This document shows positions 1 through 5,660 of a stretch of 17,804 bases of DNA, piece by piece (within the stretch, counting starts at the first letter, position 1; each line of letters opens with the position of its first letter). The stretch lies in contig CAZBZG010000073.1 in assembly GCA_964496245.1 (NCBI GenBank), positions 1 to 17,804 of the forward strand, read 5' to 3'. The notes beneath the pieces were generated by a model. The model had not been told where the DNA came from, did no database searches, and saw only the letters and a list, made by a program, of their open reading frames with translations. A program made the translations under genes and the position numbers. Origin of the DNA: CAZBZG01 sp964496245 (lineage in GTDB: Bacteria; Planctomycetota; SZUA-567).

Positions 1-89
1 GTTTGGAGAAGGCTCTGGGGCGCTCCTTGGCCCGTCGTAAGCCTGGTCCCAAGCCGAAGCAACCACGCGGAAAGCGGTTGGCTGGTTGA
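1..89 (+). CDS. 3' end of an unidentified gene with a basic C-terminal tail (partial)
   Basis: The frame starting at base 3 is open from the window edge to a TGA at 87-89 and gives 28 residues, including RRKPGPKPKQPRGKR. The tail is rich in Lys, Arg, Pro and Gly and resembles AT-hook or other nucleic-acid-binding tails. The gene starts outside the window, so its family cannot be named. The other two forward frames are also open for part of this stretch, so the frame is chosen on composition alone. The next gene downstream also encodes a protein with a very basic C-terminus. Confidence 0.35.
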   Translation, partial: LEKALGRSLARRKPGPKPKQPRGKRLAG

Positions 90-144
90 TTATGGTATCT
101 GTCCCTTTATCCCGATCTTTTTGCTGTGCAACGACGGGATTTAA

Positions 145-153
145 TGCTATCAT
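145..153 (+). promoter_or_regulatory. candidate extended -10 promoter of the HTH gene
   Basis: TGC followed by TATCAT (148-153) matches an extended -10 element and five of six positions of TATAAT. The -35 region 17 bases upstream (125-130, TGTGCA) is weak, which is common for extended -10 promoters. It lies 51 bases before the chosen start at 204. A purely visual call. Confidence 0.35.
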
Positions 154-203
154 GCTCATGCATCGAGTTAAGCGAACCCGATGACATGACGGAGGAGGAA
201 CCT

Positions 204-710
204 ATGCCCAATGTTGCAAGTGTCCTGAAAGAAGAGATCAGCCGTCTTGCGCGGAAGGAGATCCGTTCGGCTACCGAGACAACAAGAAAGGACGTTGTAC
301 GGCTCAAGCGGACGGTGACCGAGCACAAGCGAAGGATTGCCGCGCTCGAGAAGGAGAACAGGCGCCTGGCCGGAATCACGAATCCCATGCGCGAGGAGAT
401 GGTGAAGCCTGAGGAAGAGGAGGTCAAGAAGGCTCGCATCACCGGCACCATGGTGGAGAATCTCCGATCCAAGTTCAGCATGACCCAGGCCGAATTCGGT
501 TTGCTCGTGGGCGTGACGCCGGTGACCGTGCTCAAGTGGGAACACACGGACGGCAGACTGTCTCCCCGTGGCGGCTCCAAGGCTGCGCTCGTGGAACTGC
601 GCAAGCTGAGCAAGCGGGAAGCCCAGGAGCGGCTGGAAGAGGCTGTTGCCGCGCAGAAGAAGGCTTCGAAGAAGAAGAGGCGGCGAAAGAAGTCGCAGAA
701 GCGGCGGTAG
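204..710 (+). CDS. XRE-like helix-turn-helix protein with coiled coil and Lys/Arg-rich tail
   Basis: A protein of 168 residues, probably a DNA-binding regulator. Residues about 1-25 begin MPNVASVLKEEISRLARKEI, a segment I associate with a recurring family of small bacterial HTH proteins. Residues about 25-60 are a charged heptad-like helix (LKRTV...ALEKENRRL), likely a dimerising coiled coil. Residues about 80-140 contain an XRE-type HTH (MTQAEFGLLVGVTPVTVLKWE). The last 18 residues are almost all Lys and Arg, which suggests extra non-specific DNA or RNA contact. The start at 204 is chosen because a strong GGAGGAGG ribosome site (191-198) sits 5 bases before it; an in-frame GTG at 126 would add 26 residues but has no such site. 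The target genes are unknown. Confidence 0.8.
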   Translation: MPNVASVLKEEISRLARKEIRSATETTRKDVVRLKRTVTEHKRRIAALEKENRRLAGITNPMREEMVKPEEEEVKKARITGTMVENLRSKFSMTQAEFGLLVGVTPVTVLKWEHTDGRLSPRGGSKAALVELRKLSKREAQERLEEAVAAQKKASKKKRRRKKSQKRR

Positions 711-743
711 TGGCACGCCGTACCCTTTGTTCCTGAAATCCGC

Positions 744-1163
744 TTGCTTGGGTGCTTCCCGAGCTCCCAGCCAACGGATGGATGGTATGCCCAGCTCACG
801 CGTCCGCCGCTGACGCCTCCGGCGTGGGTCTTCGGGCCGGTCTGGTCGGTTCTGTACGTGATGATCGCGGTCTCCATCGTGTTGTATGTCCGCCGCACGC
901 GCGCGTACCCGCCGTACGCGGTCTATGCGCTGATTCTCGTGCATCTGGCCACGAATCTCTGCTGGACGGGCATCTTCTTCGGCCTTCAATCGCCGGGGTG
1001 GGCGCTGGTCGACATCCTGGTGCTCGATGCAACGCTCGCGGTCATGCTCTCTATCTTCTGGACGTCCGACCGCCTGGCATCGATCCTGCTCTGGCCGTAC
1101 TTCGGCTGGGTGCTGTTTGCCACGTATCTCAACGCGGGCTTCTACTGGGTGAACCGGGGATGA
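744..1163 (+). CDS. TspO/MBR family (tryptophan-rich sensory) protein, N-terminally truncated
   Basis: TspO proteins are five-helix membrane proteins that bind porphyrins and related ligands. The motifs here are characteristic: WYAQLTRPPLTPPAWVFGPVW near the start, then NLCWTGIFFGL, and a C-terminal PYFGWVLFATYLNAGFYWVN. Four membrane helices are visible (about residues 26-49, 58-81, 85-106, 111-135). The family is usually about 150-160 residues with five helices; this one has 139 and lacks helix 1. The 33 bases between the previous stop (710) and the only usable start, a TTG at 744, cannot encode a helix, no other frame upstream supplies one, and there is no ribosome site. It is either a decayed gene or a short form expressed with the upstream gene, whose frame it shares. 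Confidence 0.75.
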   Translation: MLGCFPSSQPTDGWYAQLTRPPLTPPAWVFGPVWSVLYVMIAVSIVLYVRRTRAYPPYAVYALILVHLATNLCWTGIFFGLQSPGWALVDILVLDATLAVMLSIFWTSDRLASILLWPYFGWVLFATYLNAGFYWVNRG

Positions 1164-1319
1164 GGCGGGTACCGGCGCGGCCGTTGGCGTTGGAAAAACG
1201 AACAAGGGGCCGCTGCCGCACGCGTCGACCCCCGCGGCGTGGGCCTGTTGCCGTACAGGGGCTGCTCTGCGAGAGCATGACGACGCGTGCGCAAGAGGAT
1301 TGCGCCACAGGAGCCGGCC

Positions 1320-1892
1320 GTGCCACGAATCGAACTGCATCTCTCCCTAGACGAGCTATCGGATCTTTTCTCGCGCGTGACCATCGGCGCATGGACGCTC
1401 TATCTCCTCCCCTTCATCGTCGGAATCTTCGTCGTCACGTGGACCAGCGTGCCCTTCAGCGTCCTGTACGTCGTGGTTGCCGCCTACTGGATCTTCTGGG
1501 TGGCGTACAATCGCCGTCGCAACCGGCGGCGGTTCATCCACGCCTACGAGGACGTGGGGTGCGGAGTGGAATATGACTTCGACCGGTTCGGCATCCGGAT
1601 CTCCACCATGCACAGCACCCGCCACTACAGCTGGAGCAACATCACCCACGAGACCAAGACGGGCGTGCTCACGCTGCACCACTTTGGAGATCCCGTGATT
1701 ACCATCCCCCTCTACCTGCTGGACGACCAGCAACGGGAGCAGCTGGAGCACCATCTCCAGTACGCCACCGAGCTGGCGGTGGCGCGCAAGGCCGACCGGT
1801 CCTACAACGTGGTGGCAACGCTCTTGAAGTTCCTATTCGTCGCAGCGTTCGCATGGTGGCTCCTGAGTTACGTGGATGCGGTATCCACGTAA
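1320..1892 (+). CDS. YcxB-like integral membrane protein
   Basis: A protein of 190 residues. Two adjacent membrane helices (about 20-40 and 43-62) are followed by a basic stretch (NRRRNRRR). A soluble beta-rich domain follows (about 75-150) with the pattern YDFDRFGIRISTMHSTRHYSWSNI and ITIPLYLLDDQQREQLEHHL, then a third helix near the C-terminus (about 166-184). This layout fits the YcxB-like family, whose C-terminal domain resembles a PH-like fold; its function is not known. The GTG start at 1320 is preferred because CAGGAG (1308-1313) lies 6 bases upstream; a GTG at 1287 is the alternative and adds 11 residues. It is separate from its neighbours, with non-coding stretches of about 160 bases on each side. 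Confidence 0.65.
   Translation: MPRIELHLSLDELSDLFSRVTIGAWTLYLLPFIVGIFVVTWTSVPFSVLYVVVAAYWIFWVAYNRRRNRRRFIHAYEDVGCGVEYDFDRFGIRISTMHSTRHYSWSNITHETKTGVLTLHHFGDPVITIPLYLLDDQQREQLEHHLQYATELAVARKADRSYNVVATLLKFLFVAAFAWWLLSYVDAVST
1868..1892 (+). other. perfect 10-bp stem-loop ending on the YcxB-like stop codon
   Basis: TTACGTGGAT (1868-1877) and ATCCACGTAA (1883-1892) are exact reverse complements, separated by the five bases GCGGT. The last three bases of the stem are the TAA stop codon. No T-run follows, so it is not a standard intrinsic terminator. It could slow termination, protect the transcript 3' end, or be part of a terminator that does not need a U-tract. Confidence 0.6.
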
Positions 1893-1955
1893 GGATCAAG
1901 GGGGCGCTTGCTGCGATCGTTTGCCCCTGGCGACCGGCTGCGGCTGAGAGACCTT

Positions 1956-1970
1956 GGGGGGGGGGAGGGG
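1956..1970 (+). repeat. G10 homopolymer followed by A and G4
   Basis: Ten consecutive G (1956-1965), one A, then four more G lie in the 161-base gap before the small membrane-protein gene. The tract is non-coding in the frames I accept. Such a tract is prone to slippage and could fold as a G-quadruplex, but it could also be an assembly or sequencing length error. The rest of the gap shows nothing I can name. Confidence 0.6.
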
Positions 1971-2053
1971 CCCGCGGACATGGACGTCCGTCGCCGAGAA
2001 AGAGCTGACAGGGGAAAGTGCGCCGGGAAGCGCTTGGCGTGACGGGCAACCCC

Positions 2054-2392
2054 ATGACCGCGCAGTTCGACTTCTCGCGAGACGAGGTCGTCAAGGCCCG
2101 ATTGGCGTATGCGGCCACCACGAGATTCGCACGCGGCTTCCGAAGATACGGCTTCCTCTTCCTCTGCGCGGCGTTCTTCCTGATCTCCCTCGCGCAGAAT
2201 GACCCGTTTCAAGCCGAGCTCGTGATCAAGGACGAGTCGTATCCGATCGTGTCCGCGAGCATTACGATCGCCATGGTTCTCTTCGTCAGCATCCTCTTCG
2301 CATGGGGGCGCGGAGTGCGGCAGGCGGATTCGGCGCTGCGCTCCTTCATCCGGCCTACGCCAAACTGTAACCCTCGTCTGAACCAGGCCTGA
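2054..2392 (+). CDS. small two-helix membrane protein, unknown function
   Basis: A protein of 112 residues beginning MTAQFDFSRDEVVKARLAYA. Two hydrophobic helices are visible, about residues 28-47 (FLFLCAAFFLISLA) and 65-82 (SASITIAMVLFVSILFAW). The amphipathic N-terminal segment followed by paired helices resembles the N-terminal half of YcxB-like proteins, and the preceding gene is of that type, so it may be a shortened relative that lost the soluble domain; this is inference. The ATG at 2054 gives a natural N-terminus but has no clear ribosome site. A GTG at 2018 would add 12 residues and has AGGGG only 3 bases upstream. The C-terminus (PTPNCNPRLNQA) looks unstructured. Confidence 0.5.
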   Translation: MTAQFDFSRDEVVKARLAYAATTRFARGFRRYGFLFLCAAFFLISLAQNDPFQAELVIKDESYPIVSASITIAMVLFVSILFAWGRGVRQADSALRSFIRPTPNCNPRLNQA

Positions 2393-2406
2393 GACCGGGT
2401 CCGGGA

Positions 2407-2416
2407 TTCCATGGAA
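2407..2416. promoter_or_regulatory. 10-bp palindrome next to the regulator promoter
   Basis: TTCCATGGAA is a perfect palindrome located 7 bases upstream of the -35 hexamer of the GntR-type regulator. Its CCATGG core recurs in the dyad just after the regulator gene (3581-3586). It could be an autoregulatory operator; CCATGG is also common by chance in GC-rich DNA. Confidence 0.25.
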
Positions 2417-2423
2417 AAGGAGC

Positions 2424-2452
2424 TTGACAGGCGGAAGTCGCTATGGTAGATA
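2424..2452 (+). promoter_or_regulatory. sigma70-type promoter of the GntR-type regulator
   Basis: A consensus TTGACA (2424-2429) is followed after 17 bases by TAGATA (2447-2452), which is preceded by TGG, giving an extended -10. The start codon at 2484 is about 31 bases downstream of the -10, which leaves a short leader containing the ribosome site AGGGAA. This is the best promoter-like site in the window on the plus strand. Confidence 0.55.
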
Positions 2453-2483
2453 AGAAGTATAGAAGCGCCAAACAAGGGAAGCT

Positions 2484-3563
2484 ATGCCTCCAGCGCTCAA
2501 ACAGGTTGACAAGCGCCAGATCATCAAGGACCAGATCTGCGACTGGATCCGCGAGCAAGGGCTCTGTCCGGGTCAGAAGATCCTCTCCCAGAACCGCCTG
2601 GCCGCCTACTTCCGGGTCACGCCGCTGACCGTGCACCGGGCGCTCGCCGAACTCCAGGACGAGGGCGTGCTCGAGCGCAAACAGGGCCGGGGGACGTTCG
2701 TGCGCCGCGTGCCTGCGCCCGCATCCGAGAGCGCGCTGCAGGACGTGTGCGTGGTGCTGCCGGATCAAGGGCTGGACCGGCCCGAGCGCAACCCTCATGC
2801 GTGGCCGTACGTGCAGCGGCTCTTCCGGGTCTTCCTGGAGTGCCTGGAGGACCGGGGCACCTTCTCCACGGCCAAGGCGGTACCGGGCCGGGTGGATGCG
2901 GAAACGGTCCGCCGGTTGCAGCGGTACGACACGGTCTTCTTCCTGGGCATGGATCTGTACGCGGATCTCATCCGCAAAGTCGCCGGCGTTCAGCATCCAA
3001 GGCTCGTAGTCATCGGTCCGCGGCTTCCGGACGTGGCGTGCCTGACCGTGGAGCAGGACCGCGTGGAGGGCGTGCGCCGGGGCGTGCGGTGCCTGATCGA
3101 CCTCGGCCATCGTTGCATCGCGTACGTGGGCTCGTCCGACGACGTGGGGCGGCTGTCGTACGAAGGATACACGGCTGCACTCGCGGCAGCCGGTCTCGCC
3201 CCGCCCGCCTCCGGCGTCTTTCGAGGCCGCGATCCGGAGGCGGCCGTGGAGGGCCTCACCGGAGCGGCGCGCGGCTGCGACGCGGTCTTCATCGACAGTG
3301 ACCTGGTGGCGTTGAGCGTGATCGACCTGCTGCGGCAGCGGGGCGTGCGCGTGCCTGAGGGCCTCAGCGTCATGGGCTACGATGGGCTGGACAACGCCGT
3401 GCGCCAGCCGCCGTATCTCACGTCCGTGCGAGTGCCATACCGCGAGATGATCGAGTACGCGCTCGCGCAATCGGCTGCAGCGGGCGGGGGCGAGCCGCCG
3501 CACGCCGCGTTCGCCGGCGACGTGCTGCCCGGCCGCACGTGCCGGCAGCGGGAAGGCGGGTAG
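2484..3563 (+). CDS. GntR-family transcriptional regulator with LacI-type sugar-sensing domain
   Basis: A protein of 359 residues. Residues 11-75 form a GntR winged helix (IIKDQICDWI, then LSQNRLAAYFRVTPLTVHRALAELQDEGVL, then the wing GRGTFVRR). Residues about 88-345 form a periplasmic-binding-protein-like sensor as in LacI/GalR regulators, seen in VCVVLPD, LIDLGHRCIAYVGS, CDAVFIDSDLVALSVIDLLRQRG and the late signature VMGYDGLDN. This combination is the AraR-like architecture, which usually represses sugar-use genes until a sugar binds. The start has AGGGAA upstream and a good promoter. It ends 74 bases before the first secreted gene of the glycan locus, so it is very probably the local regulator. 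The inducer cannot be read from the sequence. Confidence 0.9.
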   Translation: MPPALKQVDKRQIIKDQICDWIREQGLCPGQKILSQNRLAAYFRVTPLTVHRALAELQDEGVLERKQGRGTFVRRVPAPASESALQDVCVVLPDQGLDRPERNPHAWPYVQRLFRVFLECLEDRGTFSTAKAVPGRVDAETVRRLQRYDTVFFLGMDLYADLIRKVAGVQHPRLVVIGPRLPDVACLTVEQDRVEGVRRGVRCLIDLGHRCIAYVGSSDDVGRLSYEGYTAALAAAGLAPPASGVFRGRDPEAAVEGLTGAARGCDAVFIDSDLVALSVIDLLRQRGVRVPEGLSVMGYDGLDNAVRQPPYLTSVRVPYREMIEYALAQSAAAGGGEPPHAAFAGDVLPGRTCRQREGG

Positions 3564-3565
3564 GC

Positions 3566-3587
3566 CCCATGACGCGATCGCCATGGG
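3566..3587. promoter_or_regulatory. 22-bp dyad, candidate operator of the glycan locus
   Basis: CCCATG (3566-3571) and CATGGG (3582-3587) are exact inverted repeats around ten bases, ACGCGATCGC, which themselves contain the palindrome GCGATCGC. The dyad lies three bases after the regulator stop codon and about 50 bases before the first secreted gene, a sensible place for an operator. No clear -35/-10 pair is seen here, so the downstream genes may also be read from the regulator promoter. Confidence 0.35.
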
Positions 3588-3637
3588 ATCCACCGCGGCC
3601 AATGTCCGAGCCACGGGTTGTGAAAGGACAGACGACC

Positions 3638-4786
3638 ATGCAGAAGACGACGCTCTGCGCCATGGTTCTCGTCGCAGTGCTCGCGGCTGGCGCACGTCCG
3701 GCAACGGCCGGCACCCACGTGCGGACCAAGCTGACCTTCTGCCGGGCGGTGAAGCGCGCGCCCGTGCTCGACGGCCGGCTCGACGACCCGTGCTGGCAGC
3801 GGGCCTATGCGTTCGACGATTTCGGGTTTCTCAAGTGGGGCAGCCCCAAGGGCAAGACCCCGGATCAGTTCCCCGCGACGCGCGGCCAGGTCGCATACGA
3901 CAAGGACTACCTGTACTTCAATTTCCGCTGTTCGGAACCGCACATGGACCGGTTTGAGCCCGTGCTCAACCGGTCGGCGCCCATCTTCGCCCGGGACTGC
4001 CTGGAGATCTACATCGATACCAAGAACGACGACCGGGGGTACGTCTGTGTGTGGGCGAATGCCAAAGGCGAGAAGATGAGCGAGCGGCGGATCGACATGG
4101 ACTGGGCCATTGTGACCGACCACTCGTTCCGGCTGTGGGCGCGCTACGACTACGCGGCCGAGGTCACGGATGCCGCGTGGATCGTGGAGGGCCGCGTGGC
4201 CTGGAAGGACATGGACGTAGAGCCCCGGCCCGGTCTGATCATGGGCTTCAACCCGTGCCGGTTTCGCTTCAGTCACAAACCGGTCCAGTTCCTCTGCTGG
4301 TCCACGATCGGCGAAAGCCAGAAGCAGCCCGAGCTCTACGGGCACATGGTCCTCGGCGACCGGCCGGATGATGTCACGCCAGTGCTCGCCAGGCTCTACC
4401 CGGCTTACGAGCGGATGACGATCCACGTGCCCCAGGGCGACTCGATCGCCGTGTTCGAAGGGGGAACACGCACGGCCGTGACCTATCGGCAAATGCTCGA
4501 AGACCGCCTGTCAGCAGCTGCGGATCGTCTCGAGACGCTCACCGCCCGGCTGGCCGACGCCCCCGCTTCCGGCCACCAGAAGCGGGCCCGACAGCTGCTC
4601 GCCAAGGCGGAGGAGGCGCGCGCCGCCATTGGGGAGCGCGCGGCGGCCACTGGAACCGTGACCGAGAGCGCGTATCTCGCGCAGGCAGCGTCGCTCGACA
4701 AAGTCGACAGGACGCTGGAGCACGCCGAATGGACATTGCGCATCGGAGCGCTTCTGGCGACATTGAAGACGAAGGACAAGGAATGA
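3638..4786 (+). CDS. secreted CBM9-like (DOMON-fold) carbohydrate-binding protein
   Basis: A protein of 382 residues. It starts with a signal peptide (MQKTTLCAMVLVAVLAAG, cleavage likely near ATAG, residue 24). Residues about 35-240 fit a family 9 carbohydrate-binding-like domain: VLDGRLDDPCWQRA at the front, VAYDKDYLYFNFRCSEP, RDCLEIYIDTKND, and EGRVAWKDM followed by GFNPCRFRF. The last 100 residues are Ala/Glu/Arg-rich and strongly helical, with a probable coiled coil. CBM9-like domains bind sugars or occur as accessory domains in surface glycan systems; no catalytic role is expected. ATG 3638 is preferred because AAGGA sits 9 bases upstream and because it exposes the signal peptide; longer in-frame starts bury it. 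It is the first gene after the regulator and probably forms an operon with the next three. Confidence 0.8.
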   Translation: MQKTTLCAMVLVAVLAAGARPATAGTHVRTKLTFCRAVKRAPVLDGRLDDPCWQRAYAFDDFGFLKWGSPKGKTPDQFPATRGQVAYDKDYLYFNFRCSEPHMDRFEPVLNRSAPIFARDCLEIYIDTKNDDRGYVCVWANAKGEKMSERRIDMDWAIVTDHSFRLWARYDYAAEVTDAAWIVEGRVAWKDMDVEPRPGLIMGFNPCRFRFSHKPVQFLCWSTIGESQKQPELYGHMVLGDRPDDVTPVLARLYPAYERMTIHVPQGDSIAVFEGGTRTAVTYRQMLEDRLSAAADRLETLTARLADAPASGHQKRARQLLAKAEEARAAIGERAAATGTVTESAYLAQAASLDKVDRTLEHAEWTLRIGALLATLKTKDKE

Positions 4787-4853
4787 GGCGTGCGTGACCG
4801 CCCGATCCGGGGGGACAGTTCAACGGGACCGGGCATGTCCGAGGAGGAAGAAC

Positions 4854-5600
4854 ATGCGACGGGCAGACGAGAAGAGGGCCGCGTTTACCTTGGTGGAGCT
4901 CCTGGTGGTGATGGCCATCATCTCTGTGCTGGCGGGACTCCTGCTGCCCGCGCTCAGCAAGGCGCGGGATGCGGCCTACACCGCCAAGTGCCACAACAAC
5001 TTCAAGCAGATCGGCGTGGGCTGGATGCTCTACTGCGACGAGTGGAGCGGGTACATGCCTAGCTCGGGCGACTGGACCGTGCGGCTGCGGCCGTATGTGG
5101 GCGAATACTGCGGCGCCAGGAGCGCGGACAGCACGTGGCACGACCTGCCCGCATCCGTGGAGGCGAACGCGGCCATGTGCCCGTCGTATGAGAACCCCTG
5201 GCTTACGACATCCGGCCTTCCGCAGCCCGCGCCCTACCCCGACATCGCGCGCGTCGCCTACTGGTCGTTTGTGACCTGTCGGGACAACAACTGGCTGCGT
5301 GAATGGAAGCACTACGGCCTGCCCGAGAGCGCGGCCTGGCGCCGGTTCAATGTGATCCGGCAGAGCAGCAAGGCCATCCTCGCCTATGAAGCGGTCAACA
5401 CCTGGGGCGGCCACTGGGCCAACCTCTACTACAATCCGCGTCACCACGACCGCGCGCCCACCGTACAGGCCGACGGGAGCGTGCGCGGACGGGCCTACGA
5501 CCCGGCCCTCGTCAACCAGTCCTTCGGCCCCTGGTACCCGGGTGGCGCGGACGACGAGTCCGCGGCTGCGTGGTGCGTGTACCTCAATCCCAATTATTGA
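4854..5600 (+). CDS. type II/IV pseudopilin-like protein with H-X9-DG motif
   Basis: A protein of 248 residues. The N-terminus carries a prepilin signal: a short basic leader (MRRADEKRAA) and then FTLVELLVVMAIISVL, with the conserved Glu at mature position 5. The residue before the cleavage point is Ala10, where Gly is usual. A hydrophobic helix (about 11-35) is followed by a soluble domain with LLPALSKAR and CHNNFKQIG, typical of the abundant pseudopilins of the PVC group. His197 and Asp207-Gly208 are separated by nine residues, matching the H-X9-DG domain. An excellent ribosome site (GAGGAGGAA) lies just before ATG 4854. Proteins of this type are often encoded beside secreted enzymes in these phyla; the role (surface display, export or glycan contact) is not settled. 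Confidence 0.88.
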   Translation: MRRADEKRAAFTLVELLVVMAIISVLAGLLLPALSKARDAAYTAKCHNNFKQIGVGWMLYCDEWSGYMPSSGDWTVRLRPYVGEYCGARSADSTWHDLPASVEANAAMCPSYENPWLTTSGLPQPAPYPDIARVAYWSFVTCRDNNWLREWKHYGLPESAAWRRFNVIRQSSKAILAYEAVNTWGGHWANLYYNPRHHDRAPTVQADGSVRGRAYDPALVNQSFGPWYPGGADDESAAAWCVYLNPNY

Positions 5601-5619
5601 GTTCGGCCGGAAGGCATCT

Positions 5620-5640
5620 GCACCGCGCCGCGCGCGGTGC
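5620..5640 (+). other. intercistronic 8-bp stem-loop before the GH42-like gene
   Basis: GCACCGCG (5620-5627) and CGCGGTGC (5633-5640) are exact reverse complements around CCGCG. The hairpin fills the gap between the pseudopilin stop and the ribosome site AAGGAGGAGG of the next gene. It may act as a transcript processing or stability element, or as a partial terminator that sets the ratio of the two products. Confidence 0.5.
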
Positions 5641-5660
5641 GGCAAGGAGGAGGAGCGAGT

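Noticed and set aside
107..898. 263-residue minus-strand open frame across the HTH and TspO genes
   Set aside because: Ser/Arg/Phe-rich antisense shadow of a Lys/Glu-rich gene, without any recognisable domain.
1164..1319. Small gene or terminator between the TspO and YcxB-like genes
   Set aside because: Only a loose GCGGCC/GGCCGC pairing with a long loop is seen; no ribosome site with a credible reading frame.
3539..3637. 33-residue N-terminal extension of the CBM9-like protein
   Set aside because: It would bury the signal peptide and overlap the regulator gene; the ribosome site favours 3638.
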